A DNA stretch of 64,000 nt from NCBI RefSeq assembly GCF_963676485.1, contig NZ_OY781114.1:3426501-3490500 (forward strand). The letters run 5' to 3'. A program made the translations under genes and the position numbers. This document shows positions 26,016 to 35,700 of this stretch, piece after piece. The notes beneath the pieces were generated by a model that saw only the letters and a program-made list of their open reading frames with translations, searched no databases and was not told the DNA's origin. The first letter of the stretch is position 1. Every line of letters starts with the position of its first letter. The stretch is from an uncultured Cohaesibacter sp. (GTDB lineage: Bacteria > Pseudomonadota > Alphaproteobacteria > Rhizobiales > Cohaesibacteraceae).

Positions 26016-26759
26016 TTAGAATGGCAGGATGACATCCATGACTTGCTGGCCATAGCGAGGTTGCTGAACATCGGAGAGTTGGCCGCGGCCACCATAGGCA
26101 ATGCGTGCTTCGGCAATTTTTTCCGATTCAATGGTGTTGTCCGATGCGATGTCTTCAGGCCGGACGATACCGGCGACAAGAATTTCTCGCACTTCGAAGT
26201 TGACCCGGATTTCCTGTCGGCCTTCGATGACAAGGTTGCCATTTGGCAAGACCTGAAGAACAACGGCAGCAACGGATGTCGTAATGGCCTCAGACCGGTC
26301 GATTGCACCTGCGCCTTCAGAAGAGGAGGTGGATGATGCGTTGGCCAGATTGGTTGCGTCAATCTCATTGATGCCGGACAGGGCACTGCCCAAAACGGAG
26401 CCGACCGAGCCTGTGAGGCCAACATTGTCGCTGCCGCTGCGGCTGCGGGAGGTTTTGTTGTCGATCTTGGCGCTGTCGGTGATGCTGACCTCAACAGTAA
26501 GGATGTCGCCGACTTTATTGGCGCGCTGATCCTTGAAGAATTTGCGCGATCCTGTCTGCCAGAGCGAGTTCGGGCTATAGGCTGCCGGCTCCACTGTTGG
26601 CATCGGCATCTGCACGGGCTTATAGCCTTTCTGGGTCGTCGGATTGTCGATAGCAGCCAGAGCAGGGGCTTTGCCGATATTTTTCAAACGTTCACCTGCA
26701 CCACATGCGCTGAGCGCGGAAGCCATGAGGCAGACTGTCAAAATATGTCTCGTTTTCAT
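26016..26759 (-). CDS. flgH: flagellar L-ring lipoprotein FlgH
   Basis: A 247-residue outer-membrane ring subunit. The lipobox LSAC at residues 16-19 predicts lipidation of Cys19. SLWQTGSRKFFKDQRANKVGDILTVEVSI and the C-terminal EVREILVAGIVRPEDI are family hallmarks. It is the last gene of flgF-flgG-flgA-flgH. A GC-rich hairpin (about 25993-26008) lies just past the stop but lacks a T-run. Confidence 0.97.
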   Translation of the reverse strand: MKTRHILTVCLMASALSACGAGERLKNIGKAPALAAIDNPTTQKGYKPVQMPMPTVEPAAYSPNSLWQTGSRKFFKDQRANKVGDILTVEVSITDSAKIDNKTSRSRSGSDNVGLTGSVGSVLGSALSGINEIDATNLANASSTSSSEGAGAIDRSEAITTSVAAVVLQVLPNGNLVIEGRQEIRVNFEVREILVAGIVRPEDIASDNTIESEKIAEARIAYGGRGQLSDVQQPRYGQQVMDVILPF

Positions 26760-26761
26760 GA

Positions 26762-27805
26762 TTAGTTGGCTCCAAGGGATGCGACAATGTTCGAGGGCTG
26801 GCTGATCTCAAGAAGGCCATGTCCGATGACTTCGGCGCGAATGACGCGGTTGGTCTGGGAATTCTGAACCGCGATGACATCCCCCTTTGAGCCATCGGAG
26901 AGGGCTTTGCCCATGATGGAGAGATTGAGGTTGCCTGCATTGAAGATGATGGTGACCATGTCCGATCGTTTGACCATGTCTGGTTCGGTGAAGTAGGCGG
27001 CATTGGCAATGGCACCTGAGCGCAGGGACTGACGGGTCGCTTTGCCGATGATCTCTTCCAAGGTTGCGGCGCTTGATACTTGTGCTTTCAGACGCGGCAT
27101 CGGGGTGAGCGTGATGTCAGACTTCGAGATGATTTCTCCACGACGCACCGCGCGGCTTAGCACCGGAACCATGACGGTTTCCATGGCTTGACCGCTGAGG
27201 CGAATGGTGCCCAGATCGGCACGGCCAAAGATCTGTAGACCGGCCATGAAGCGTCCGCTTACCCGGTCGTAGCGCAGGCTCGTGATTTCAAATGGGCTCA
27301 GGCCACCGGGAGCGGCGTGCTGGTCGGCCAAATGGGTGTTCAGTTCGACATCAATCTTGGCAGTGGTATCGACATATCCCTTTGCCTTCAACTGGGCTTT
27401 GAGCTTGTTGAGGATGTCCGCTTCGGTGACCAGCTCAGATGAGCGTTCGACCCGGACAACAGAAATATTGTTGGTCGTGATCTTGCTAAGGCCAGCCTGG
27501 AGGGCTGCGTCAACCACGCGGTCTGCCTGAATGGTGCCGCTTTGACCCAAAGAAGGAGCACGAAAAACCGCCTTGTTTGCGAAGGATCCTGCATTCTGGA
27601 AAAGGTCACCCAGAGTAACCAGACGGGTCTCGACGGTGACATTCTGTTTCAGGATCGCGGTATCGGCATCAAAGGTGGTTGCCATTGCAGGCTGAGCGGC
27701 CAACAGAGAAGCCCCTACGGTCAATGCGATAAGGCTGGACGCCTTGACGATCCGTCCAAATGCCGCAGCCTTGCGTTCCAAATATCTGTTCAATGAAAAA
27801 CTCAT
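26762..27805 (-). CDS. flgA: flagellar P-ring assembly chaperone FlgA
   Basis: A 347-residue periplasmic protein. A signal region spans residues 20-43 (SLIALTVGASLLAAQPAMA). The C-terminal half holds an SAF-type domain (VPVLSRAVRRGEIISKSDITL, then GKATRQSLRSGAIANAAYFTEPDMVKR) characteristic of FlgA. The N-terminal 150 residues are an extra domain seen in alphaproteobacterial forms. Gaps of 2 bp to flgH and 10 bp to flgG show a tight operon. Confidence 0.93.
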   Translation of the reverse strand: MSFSLNRYLERKAAAFGRIVKASSLIALTVGASLLAAQPAMATTFDADTAILKQNVTVETRLVTLGDLFQNAGSFANKAVFRAPSLGQSGTIQADRVVDAALQAGLSKITTNNISVVRVERSSELVTEADILNKLKAQLKAKGYVDTTAKIDVELNTHLADQHAAPGGLSPFEITSLRYDRVSGRFMAGLQIFGRADLGTIRLSGQAMETVMVPVLSRAVRRGEIISKSDITLTPMPRLKAQVSSAATLEEIIGKATRQSLRSGAIANAAYFTEPDMVKRSDMVTIIFNAGNLNLSIMGKALSDGSKGDVIAVQNSQTNRVIRAEVIGHGLLEISQPSNIVASLGAN

Positions 27806-27815
27806 TTTACTTGGC

Positions 27816-28601
27816 CTAGCTTAGCTGTGAAGTTGCAGAGAGCATGTCGTCAGCTGCCTGAATGACGCGGGAGTTCATTTCATAGGCGCGCTGGGCTGCA
27901 ATCAGATCCGAGATCTCGGTAACCGAGTTCACATTGGCGCCTTCCAGATATTTCTGCAGAAGATTGCCATAACCGTCTGCGTTCGGAACGGCGACCTGCG
28001 GTGCTCCGCTGGCATTGGTCTCCAGAAAGAGGTTGTCCCCCATGGGTTCCAGGCCAGCCTTATTGATGAAGCGTGCCAACGTGAACTGCCCCAGCGTCGT
28101 ATTCTCGGTGCTGTTGCCGATGGTGACCTGAACTTCGCCATCGTTGCTGATGGTGATGTTGCGTGTGTCATCGGGGAAGGTGATGCCGGGCTGTACCACG
28201 TAGCCGTCAGCCGTCACCAGTCTTCCTTCGCTATCGATCTCGAAAGATCCGTCGCGTGAATAGGCTGTCGTGCCGTCTGGCAGGGTGATCTGGAAATAGC
28301 CTTCGCCACGGATGGCAACATCCAGTTCCTTATCGGTGCCTTCCAGTGGCCCTTGCGACATGATGCGCGAGGTTGCTGCCAATCTTACGCCGGACCCGAT
28401 CTGGACCCCGACGGGCACTTGGTTGCCCTGTGCGGAGGTGTTCGAACCTGAACGGCGTAAGTCTTGATAAAGCAGATCCTGAAACTGGGCACGTTGCTTC
28501 TTGTAGCCAGTGGTCCGCATGTTGGCGATGTTGTTCGACGTGACCTCGACGTTGCGTTCCTGCGCCATCATGCCAGTGGATGCGATATGGAGGGCTCTCA
28601 T
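27816..28601 (-). CDS. flgG: flagellar distal rod protein FlgG
   Basis: A 261-residue rod subunit of standard length. The start RALHIASTGMMAQERNVEVTSNNIAN and end IAAQRAYEMNSRVIQAADDML are invariant, and the GEGYFQITLPDGTTAYSRDGSF core is typical. It follows flgF by 24 bp. In alphaproteobacteria the distal-rod stop length is set in part by FlgG itself. Confidence 0.97.
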   Translation of the reverse strand: MRALHIASTGMMAQERNVEVTSNNIANMRTTGYKKQRAQFQDLLYQDLRRSGSNTSAQGNQVPVGVQIGSGVRLAATSRIMSQGPLEGTDKELDVAIRGEGYFQITLPDGTTAYSRDGSFEIDSEGRLVTADGYVVQPGITFPDDTRNITISNDGEVQVTIGNSTENTTLGQFTLARFINKAGLEPMGDNLFLETNASGAPQVAVPNADGYGNLLQKYLEGANVNSVTEISDLIAAQRAYEMNSRVIQAADDMLSATSQLS

Positions 28602-28625
28602 GTTCGATCTCCTGTTCTAGTTGCG

Positions 28626-29366
28626 TCAGGCATTCAGTCTGCCGAGTTTGTCAATTGCGTTCTCGCGCAGATCGTTGGTTGCCTTCAGCGCCTTGGACAA
28701 AGATCCGTAGGAGCGTGAGACTTCAATCATGCGGGAAATTTCAACTACGCCATGCACGTTGGATTGTTCAACATGGCCACCCATAATGCTGGGATCTTCA
28801 ACGGCAACCGGGTTCTCTCCGATAAAGAGCGACTTGCCTTCCTTCTTAAGGGTTTGCAGATTGTCGAAGGTGACGACCTGCAGCTGCCCCACTTGCCCCT
28901 GATCTGATGTGATCAGACCGTCACGGGCAATCTCGAAGTTGGTGTCTTCGGGTGTTACGTTGATCGGGCCGTCTACACCCTGAACCTGATAGCCTTCTGT
29001 CGTTACCAGCTGGCCCTGTCCGTTGATTTCGAATTCGCCGTTTCGCGTGTAGCGCTCTCCTTGAGGAGTGTTGACGACGAAGAATGAAGAATCGTCATTG
29101 ATAGCCGCATTGGCCGGGTTGCCGGTCGCCACGATCGAGCCGGGCTCGAATTCGAGGACGATCACGTCATCCTGAACATAGGACAGCTTCTTGTCCGAAG
29201 ACCGAAAATCGTTCATTTCGGCCACGGGCATGACATATTCCTTGAACAGCAGGTTGTCTGATTTGTAGCCTGCTGTGTTGATATTCGCCAAGTTGTTGGC
29301 GATTGTATCCATTTTGCGCCGCAGAACCATCTGCCGCGTCAGACCTATAAGTTGTAGGTTCTCCAT
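28626..29366 (-). CDS. flgF: flagellar proximal rod protein FlgF
   Basis: A 246-residue rod subunit. MENLQLIGLTRQMVLRRKMD with TIANNLANINTAGYK opens it and VEQSNVHGVVEISRMIEVSR closes it. I place the start at ATG 29366; a longer frame back to 29477 would include the sigma-54 promoter at 29453-29437 and lacks similarity. First gene of the flgF-flgG-flgA-flgH operon. Confidence 0.95.
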   Translation of the reverse strand: MENLQLIGLTRQMVLRRKMDTIANNLANINTAGYKSDNLLFKEYVMPVAEMNDFRSSDKKLSYVQDDVIVLEFEPGSIVATGNPANAAINDDSSFFVVNTPQGERYTRNGEFEINGQGQLVTTEGYQVQGVDGPINVTPEDTNFEIARDGLITSDQGQVGQLQVVTFDNLQTLKKEGKSLFIGENPVAVEDPSIMGGHVEQSNVHGVVEISRMIEVSRSYGSLSKALKATNDLRENAIDKLGRLNA

Positions 29367-29436
29367 AACCGTTAACCACTTTGCTCCCAAATGATGCGCA
29401 TCTCTGCTCCCCAGCGTGATGCGTTCAGTGTTTGTT

Positions 29437-29453
29437 AAGCATAATGCGTGCCA
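29437..29453 (-). promoter_or_regulatory. sigma-54 promoter of flgF operon
   Basis: On the reverse strand TGGCACG-N4-ATGCTT, with ten bases between GG and GC. The -24 element is a perfect match; the -12 has ATGC for TTGC. Transcription would start near 29427, leaving a leader of about 60 bases before flgF. Confidence 0.78.
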
Positions 29454-29657
29454 AAATGCGAAAGCTATATATTTCAATGATTTAGTTTTTTATAATGGGG
29501 GCTGCGGCAATTGATTCAGGGTGTAAAAATGCCCGGTGGGAAAAAGTTGCCTATTTCGCTGTGGTTAAGCTTTAGAAAGGTTTTGTTAACCTTTTCTACG
29601 GTATTTATTAAGAGTCATTAACCATGATTGATGAATCGTTATCAGGTTGGGTCCGAT

Positions 29658-30158
29658 ATGTCGGAAGAGAATGAAAATGATGAAGAAGAGGGTGGCTCCG
29701 GCGGTAGTAAAAAGAAGCTGATTGCCATTGCAGCCATCGCACTCGTGCTGCTGATCGGTAGCGGCGGTGCGGCCTATTTTTTCCTGTTCTCGTCTTCCTC
29801 GTCTGATGGATTGGTTGAGCCCGCGAATGATCCGAATGCAGAGCCGGAGAGCAAGGCCTATTTCTACGATCTGCCTGAAATGACTGTGAATTTGAACTCA
29901 CAGAACCGTCGGGCGCAATATCTGCGCTTGAAGGTGTCTCTGGAGTTGATCAGTCAGGAGCAGGCGCAAAAGATCGAGCCCTTCATGCCTCGGGTGCTGG
30001 ATGCTTTTCAGGTTTATTTGCGCGAGCTGAGGACACGCGATCTGGAAGGGTCTGCTGGTCTGTTTCGGCTTAAAAGAGAATTGTTGAAACGGATCAATGA
30101 TGCGATTTATCCGGTTAAAGTGAATGATATTCTGTTCAAGGAAATCCTGATTCAGTAG
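29658..30158 (+). CDS. fliL: flagellar basal-body protein FliL
   Basis: A 166-residue single-pass inner-membrane protein near the stator ring. An acidic cytoplasmic N-terminus (EENENDEEEGG) precedes the membrane helix LIAIAAIALVLLIGSGGAAYFFLF; the periplasmic part has FYDLPEMTVNLNSQNRRAQYLRLKVSLEL, which is diagnostic. MSEENE at 29658 is the family-like start; 29628 is in frame upstream. It heads the operon with fliM, eight bases apart. Confidence 0.93.
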   Translation: MSEENENDEEEGGSGGSKKKLIAIAAIALVLLIGSGGAAYFFLFSSSSSDGLVEPANDPNAEPESKAYFYDLPEMTVNLNSQNRRAQYLRLKVSLELISQEQAQKIEPFMPRVLDAFQVYLRELRTRDLEGSAGLFRLKRELLKRINDAIYPVKVNDILFKEILIQ

Positions 30159-30166
30159 GACTTCAA

Positions 30167-31330
30167 ATGGCTGACGATGATGACAGCGTAGACCTGATGG
30201 CCGATTGGGGCGCCGCTCTGGAAGAGCAGGGTGCCGGTAGTGCCGATGAAATGGCGGCTCAATGGGCGGCTATGATCGACGAACCGATGGACGGGGATGA
30301 AAATTCCTCGCGCGGCGCCGATCGTGTGCTCAATCAGGAAGAAATCGATAACCTGCTCGGCTTCAGCCTGGATGATGGCTTTGCCGGTGAGCGCAGCGGT
30401 GTGCGTGCGCTTATCGATTCCGCTATCGTTTCCTATGAACGTCTTCCCATGCTGGAAATCGTGTTCGACCGCTTGGTCAGAATGACGACCACCAGCTTGC
30501 GCAATTTTACATCGGACAACGTTGAGGTGTCTCTGGATTCCATCACCTCGATCCGCTTCGGTGACTATCTGAACTCCATTCCGCTGCCTGCCATCCTGAC
30601 TGTGTTCAAGGCTGAGGAGTGGGACAATCTGGGGCTGATTACCGTTGACTCCAGCCTGATCTATTCCATCATTGATGTGTTGCTTGGTGGTGGGCGCGGC
30701 ACTTCCGCGATCCGCGTCGAAGGGCGCCCTTATACGACAATCGAACTCAATCTGGTGCGCCAGATGATCGATATTGTCCTTGAGGATGCAGAGGCAGCCT
30801 TTGCACCGCTGTCGCCGGTCAATTTCACGCTGGAGCGTCTGGAAACGAACCCGCGCTTTGCGGCCATTTCTCGCCCCGCTAATGCGGCCATTCTGGTTGA
30901 GCTGCGCATCGATATGGAAGATCGTGGCGGCAAGATTGAAATGCTGCTGCCCTATGCGACCATCGAACCGATCCGTGACCTTCTGTTGCAGATGTTCATG
31001 GGGGAGAAATTCGGGCGGGACCCCATTTGGGAAGGGCATCTGGCAACGGAAGTCTACCACTCGCAAATCAATGTCGATGCACTTCTGTTTGAAAAGAAGA
31101 TGTCTCTCAACGAGATTATGAAGCTGGATGTGGGGCAGACCTTGATGCTGGATAGTGGTCCCAATGACCCTGTTCGGCTGAAATGTGGGAATGTCTATCT
31201 GACCAAAGGGGTCATGGGACAGCATAACGGGAATATCTCCGTACAGGTGTCCAATAAACTGGCTAAGCCGAAAATGACGCTTTCTGCGTTTGAAAAAGCC
31301 GCTCAGGGCGGATCTGGGAAGGGTGAGTAA
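30167..31330 (+). CDS. fliM: flagellar motor switch protein FliM
   Basis: A 387-residue C-ring protein. After a variable acidic N-terminus comes VLNQEEIDNLLGF, then the CheC-like middle domain (SIPLPAILTVFKAEEWDNLGLITVDSSLIYSIIDVLLGGGRG) and a C-terminal SpoA domain (LMLDSGPNDPVRLKCGNVYLTKGVMGQHNGNISVQV). The usual CheY-binding LSQxEID segment near the N-terminus is present as LNQEEID, about 40 residues further in than in enterics. Its stop abuts the next start directly. Confidence 0.96.
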   Translation: MADDDDSVDLMADWGAALEEQGAGSADEMAAQWAAMIDEPMDGDENSSRGADRVLNQEEIDNLLGFSLDDGFAGERSGVRALIDSAIVSYERLPMLEIVFDRLVRMTTTSLRNFTSDNVEVSLDSITSIRFGDYLNSIPLPAILTVFKAEEWDNLGLITVDSSLIYSIIDVLLGGGRGTSAIRVEGRPYTTIELNLVRQMIDIVLEDAEAAFAPLSPVNFTLERLETNPRFAAISRPANAAILVELRIDMEDRGGKIEMLLPYATIEPIRDLLLQMFMGEKFGRDPIWEGHLATEVYHSQINVDALLFEKKMSLNEIMKLDVGQTLMLDSGPNDPVRLKCGNVYLTKGVMGQHNGNISVQVSNKLAKPKMTLSAFEKAAQGGSGKGE

Positions 31331-31894
31331 ATGTCTGCTGGAATGATGATTGAATTGCTTGTCGCCTTTTTGCTCGTTCTGACGATTGGCTATTGCATGA
31401 CGCTGAATCGTCGGCTGAAGCGATTGCGCAATGATGAAGAAGCCTTGCGGGCGACCATTGCGGAATTGATTACTGCGACCGAAATTGCCGAGCGTGCCAT
31501 TCTGGGCCTTAAGGCGACCGCAGGCGATTGCGATAAGAATTTGGCTCATCGCTTGATGGAAGCGGAACGGCTGGCTTCAGAGTTGCAATATTATGTGTCC
31601 CAAGGGGAAGGTGTTGTTGGTCGTCTGGTCAAGATTTCCGACGCTGTGCGGAGCGGCGCTGCTGCACCACAGAAATTGGCTTCGCATGCCGCTTTGGAGC
31701 GCGATGTCGAGTATGATCGGGTGAATAACGGCTACCGTGGTGTTTCAGCTCATGCGCATTATGAAGCAATGGAGCGGGAACAGTCTGCCCCTGTGGTGGA
31801 AGCGGTCGAGAAGCCGCGGAATCTCAAGGATGTAGCTGCGGCGACATCTGAACGCTTGATGGCTATCAGGCAAAAAAGAGGTGTTGCGGCATGA
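31331..31894 (+). CDS. DUF6468 flagellar-operon protein
   Basis: A 187-residue protein with one N-terminal membrane helix (MMIELLVAFLLVLTIGYCMTL) followed by a helical, coiled-coil prone region (NRRLKRLRNDEEALRATIAELI). It matches the DUF6468 family, known to me only as an alphaproteobacterial neighbour of fliM. The C-terminal part (residues 110-187) is low-complexity. It starts on the base after the fliM stop and overlaps the next gene by four bases, so it is certainly co-translated. Function unknown; a motor or stator link is a guess. Confidence 0.82.
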   Translation: MSAGMMIELLVAFLLVLTIGYCMTLNRRLKRLRNDEEALRATIAELITATEIAERAILGLKATAGDCDKNLAHRLMEAERLASELQYYVSQGEGVVGRLVKISDAVRSGAAAPQKLASHAALERDVEYDRVNNGYRGVSAHAHYEAMEREQSAPVVEAVEKPRNLKDVAAATSERLMAIRQKRGVAA

Positions 31895-32613
31895 CCCAGA
31901 TGCGTTTGCTTCCAATGGTTCTTATAGCTGTTGTCGGGCTGTTGTTTATCAAGGTGGCTCATCTGGTGGTCTATAGCGATATGCCCGCCGTATCCACCAT
32001 GCCCGCGCTGGCTCAGGAAGCGCCTGCACCTGCTGCTGATGGAGGCGCTAGCGAAGCGGGAGGAGCTGGCAATGCTCCGGCCCCTGCTGATGCGCCTCAA
32101 CCCAATCTTGATGATGAGCCGCCTGCTCTGGTGGATGGCATGCGCGTGGATCCGACCAAGAGTTCGCGCTCGGAGCTTGCCCTTCTGGAACGTCTGGCCA
32201 ATCGCCGCAAGGAACTGGACGAACGCGCCAGAAGCCTTGATATGCGGGAAGCCTTGCTAAAGGCTGCCGAGAAGCGCTTGCAACAGCGCGTCGATGAACT
32301 CAAATCGCTTGAGCAGGCCATTGCGCGGGCAACCAAGAAACGCGATGAGGAACAGCAGGCAGATATCAATCGTCTGGTTGCTATGTATTCTTCGATGAAG
32401 TCCAAACAGGCCGCGCAGATCTTTGAGGTCATGGATCAGGATATTCTGCTTGATATCGTAAAAACCATGAAATCGCGTAAGCTTGCAGCAATCATGGGGC
32501 AGATGAAGGCCAAATCTGCGAGCGCATTGAGCACCGCAATTGCCAATAGCAATTCTCTCGATCAGAATATGAAGTCCCTTTCGACGGACGAACTGCCCCA
32601 GATCGGGAATTAG
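31891..32613 (+). CDS. motE: MotE-like flagellar protein
   Basis: A 240-residue protein: membrane helix or signal anchor at residues 6-24 (PMVLIAVVGLLFIKVAHLVV), Ala/Pro-rich linker (about 38-75), coiled coil (about 95-165, ELALLERLANRRKELDERARSLDMRE) and a C-terminal MgtE-N-like domain (SSMKSKQAAQIFEVMDQDILLDIVKTMKSRKLAAIMGQM). This is the layout of MotE, which in Sinorhizobium is a periplasmic chaperone for MotC. No MotC is seen nearby in this window. Fourth gene of the fliL operon. Confidence 0.8.
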   Translation: MTQMRLLPMVLIAVVGLLFIKVAHLVVYSDMPAVSTMPALAQEAPAPAADGGASEAGGAGNAPAPADAPQPNLDDEPPALVDGMRVDPTKSSRSELALLERLANRRKELDERARSLDMREALLKAAEKRLQQRVDELKSLEQAIARATKKRDEEQQADINRLVAMYSSMKSKQAAQIFEVMDQDILLDIVKTMKSRKLAAIMGQMKAKSASALSTAIANSNSLDQNMKSLSTDELPQIGN

Positions 32614-32704
32614 TCTGGCGAGCGATCCAGACGTGTTTAACGGCTTTGGTAATTAGCCGGAAAGCATTTTCGTTTAGGTTGGTCTCCAGGAATAAGGATC
32701 GGCG

Positions 32705-35700
32705 ATGTATGCATCTATCGGTCAGCTAGGATGCTTGGAGATCCGGAGAGCTTTTATGGTGGAGACGACGCGGCAGTTTGCGTTGAAATGGATGCTGGTA
32801 TGCTGCTGCCCGGTTCGCTCCTTGTGGGCTGGACTGGGGCGCGGACTTGCGTCTTTCATTTTGCTGTCGCTGTTGTTTGTTTCTGCCTTCGCAAGCCATT
32901 CCATCGCGCAGCAGCTTGGCTCGGAAGCGGATGATGCCGGGACCGGAGAGCTTGAAATCGTCGCGACCCAGGAAGAGGGGTTCGGGCGGGTCATTCTCAA
33001 TTTCAAAGGGCGAAACCTGCTGCCGGGTTATTCGATCAAGCAGGAAAACAGCATCTTTGTGATACGGTTTGATGAATCCGTCACGTCCACGCCGGTTACA
33101 TCCCTGCCTACCATTCTTCCAGATTACATAACGGTAGCCCGGCTTGATCCGGATGGTCAGGGCATTCGCATTGCCTTGAAGTCCAATGTGCGCATCAATA
33201 CGATGGAGGCGGGAGAGCGGCTCTATATCGATATGTTGCCGAAAAGCTGGACCGGTTTGCCTCCGTCCTTGCCGCCAGAAGTGGTGCGTGAGCTGGCTAA
33301 GCGCGCTGAAGAAGCGCTGCGCCTTGCCAGATCCCTCGAGCAGTCCAGAAAAGGCTCGCAGGTGCGCCCCAAACTCGATCTTCGGATCGGAGATCACCCG
33401 ACATTCACCCGCGTGGCCTTCATATGGAATATTCCTTTTGATTCCACATTCGAGCGCCAGGGGCCGGAAGTCCGCGTGTTTTTCAATCATAAGGCCAATG
33501 CGGATCTGTCCAAGCTGCGCGCCGAGCTTCCGCCTTTGATGAGCGATATCCAGATGTCCCATCAAGATGCGGGTACGATGTTCAAGATATTTGTCGCGCC
33601 GACGTCGGATGTGCGCGCCTTTCGCGAAGATGATTCCTATATTGTCGATATAACGGGCGACAAGGTTCTGTTTCAGGCGCAAGGGGCTGAAGATAGCATC
33701 ACGCGCGCAGTCACCAGTCCCGGAGACAGCGGTGTTCTTGTCGCGAATGGAACGAATGACAGTGAGGGTGATGCCGGTGCGGCGCCTGCTGGCAACAACC
33801 GGCTTGCCAATGCCAACAATTGGTCAACGGACAATGGCAACGACGCGCGCGATGAAGTTATTCTCGGGCCAGGGCCGAATGGCGAGAATCAGGACAATAC
33901 GCTTTTTGCCAACTCGCAAGTGACCGACCCGATTGATCCCAATACGCAAGGTGCAGCTGCCGGTGCCAATACCAAGAATGCAGCGCTCAGTGATGCACTT
34001 GATGATCGGTATCTTGCCATTCCTCCGGCTGGCTCCGAAGCGGACGTTGTCGATCCTCCGTCGATGTCCGGTGCCACCGCCAAGGTTGAGGCACCTTCCG
34101 AGGTGGTTCCTGCGCCAGCGCAGATTACGGCGCCCCAATCGTCCCCGATTGTGATGCAGGAAACGACCCCGTCTGACATGGAAATTGTGCCTGCGGAAGC
34201 GGAGCAGACTCAAGATCAGAGTCAGAATTCTGTTGTTCAGGCCGGAACGACCCAGGAGCAGGTATTGCCCGGGGAGGATCGTATCTCGGGCGAAGCAAAT
34301 GCAGAGCGGATGACGGGTGCTGTGCCTGATCTGACTGCGCAGATGTTGCCAGTGGAGGCCAAGGCGTTCGGGCGCTCGGTGCGTCTGTTCTTTCCATTCA
34401 AGAATCCTACAGCATCTGCTGTTTTCAAGAAGAGCGGTGTTATCTGGGCTGTCTTCGACACGGCACTCGGACTTGATGTTTCTGCTGCGCGCGCGCAACT
34501 GAATTCCATTGCGGATGATCTGGAAGTGTGGCGCTCTGGGCGTATCGCCGTGTTGCGTATTCCGCTCAAGAATTCCCGTCTTGTTACCTTTTCACCGGAA
34601 GGGTATGGCTGGCTTTTGACCATCGGCGATATGGTGGTTGAACCAACCAAGCCGCTGCATATGGCTCGTACCAAGATCAGCGGTGGCCGCTCGGCCATGC
34701 GTGTCAAATTTGAAGGAACGGGAAGCATTCTCAAACTGCGCGATCCGGGCACGGGCGAGAATATTCACGTGGTGACCGGGCTGGGGCCTGCGCGCGGGTT
34801 TGTCAAAACGCAGCAGCTGGTTGATTTCTCAACTCTTGTTTCTGCTCACGGAATTGCGTTGACCGAAAAGGTCGATGATTTGCAGGTCGCGCGCGATGGT
34901 GGCTTCATCTATATCAGCTCCGGTAAAGGTTTGACCCTGTCCAATTCGGGAGCGGCGCGGGTCGATGTGAGCGGTCTTACCTCCAAGAATGGCGCAGTGA
35001 GAGAAACTTATCTCAATCTGGAATCCCTTGTAGCCCCGTCGCCTACGGTTTTTACGCGAGAGCGGCAGGCGCTGGAAGCGAAGGTTTCCCAGTTTGACGA
35101 TCAGATGGCCATTCAGAGTGAAATGGCGCTTGCCAAGCTGTTGCTTGCCAATGGCTATGGTACGGAGGCGCTTGGCCACTTGCAGATTATTGAAGATACT
35201 GCACCTGAATTTGCCCGCGGTCGCGGGTTTCGCACTTTGTTTGCTGCTGCAGAGCTGTTTGCGGGGCGACCGGACGCGGCTTTTCGCCGCTTGAACCATC
35301 CCGAATTTGAAAATGATGCGGATGCGTCCGTGTGGCGCGGCCTGGCTGCAGCTCGTTCCGGACGTTGGCGCGAAGCAGAAGACGCTCTGGATCTTGCGTC
35401 CTCTGTGGCGCAGGATTACAGCGTCCATGTGCGCAATATGATGCTGCTGGATGGCGTAGAGATTTCTTTGCTCGACCAGCAATTTGGCAGTGCCGCCGCC
35501 GCATTGGCCGAAGTGAACCCGGCCTATCTGGATCAGGAAGGCGTTGCCCGCTACAATCTTTTGCGGGGCAAGATCGCGGTTGCCAGAAATGAATCTGCCG
35601 AGGCTTTGGAAGCATTTAAAGCGGCGAGGGATACGCGCTATTCGCCGATTGCCATGGATGCATGGTTGCAGGAAATCAAGCTCAAGAATCAGGAAAAGAA

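Noticed and set aside
29537-29560. sigma-54-like TGGG...TTGCCT before fliL
   Set aside because: Only nine bases separate GG and GC instead of ten, and sigma-54 does not tolerate this well.
29608-29622. TTAA-N6-TTAAC before fliL as a CtrA box
   Set aside because: The spacing is six, not seven; CtrA spacing is strict, so I left it out although the position would suit fliL-fliM.
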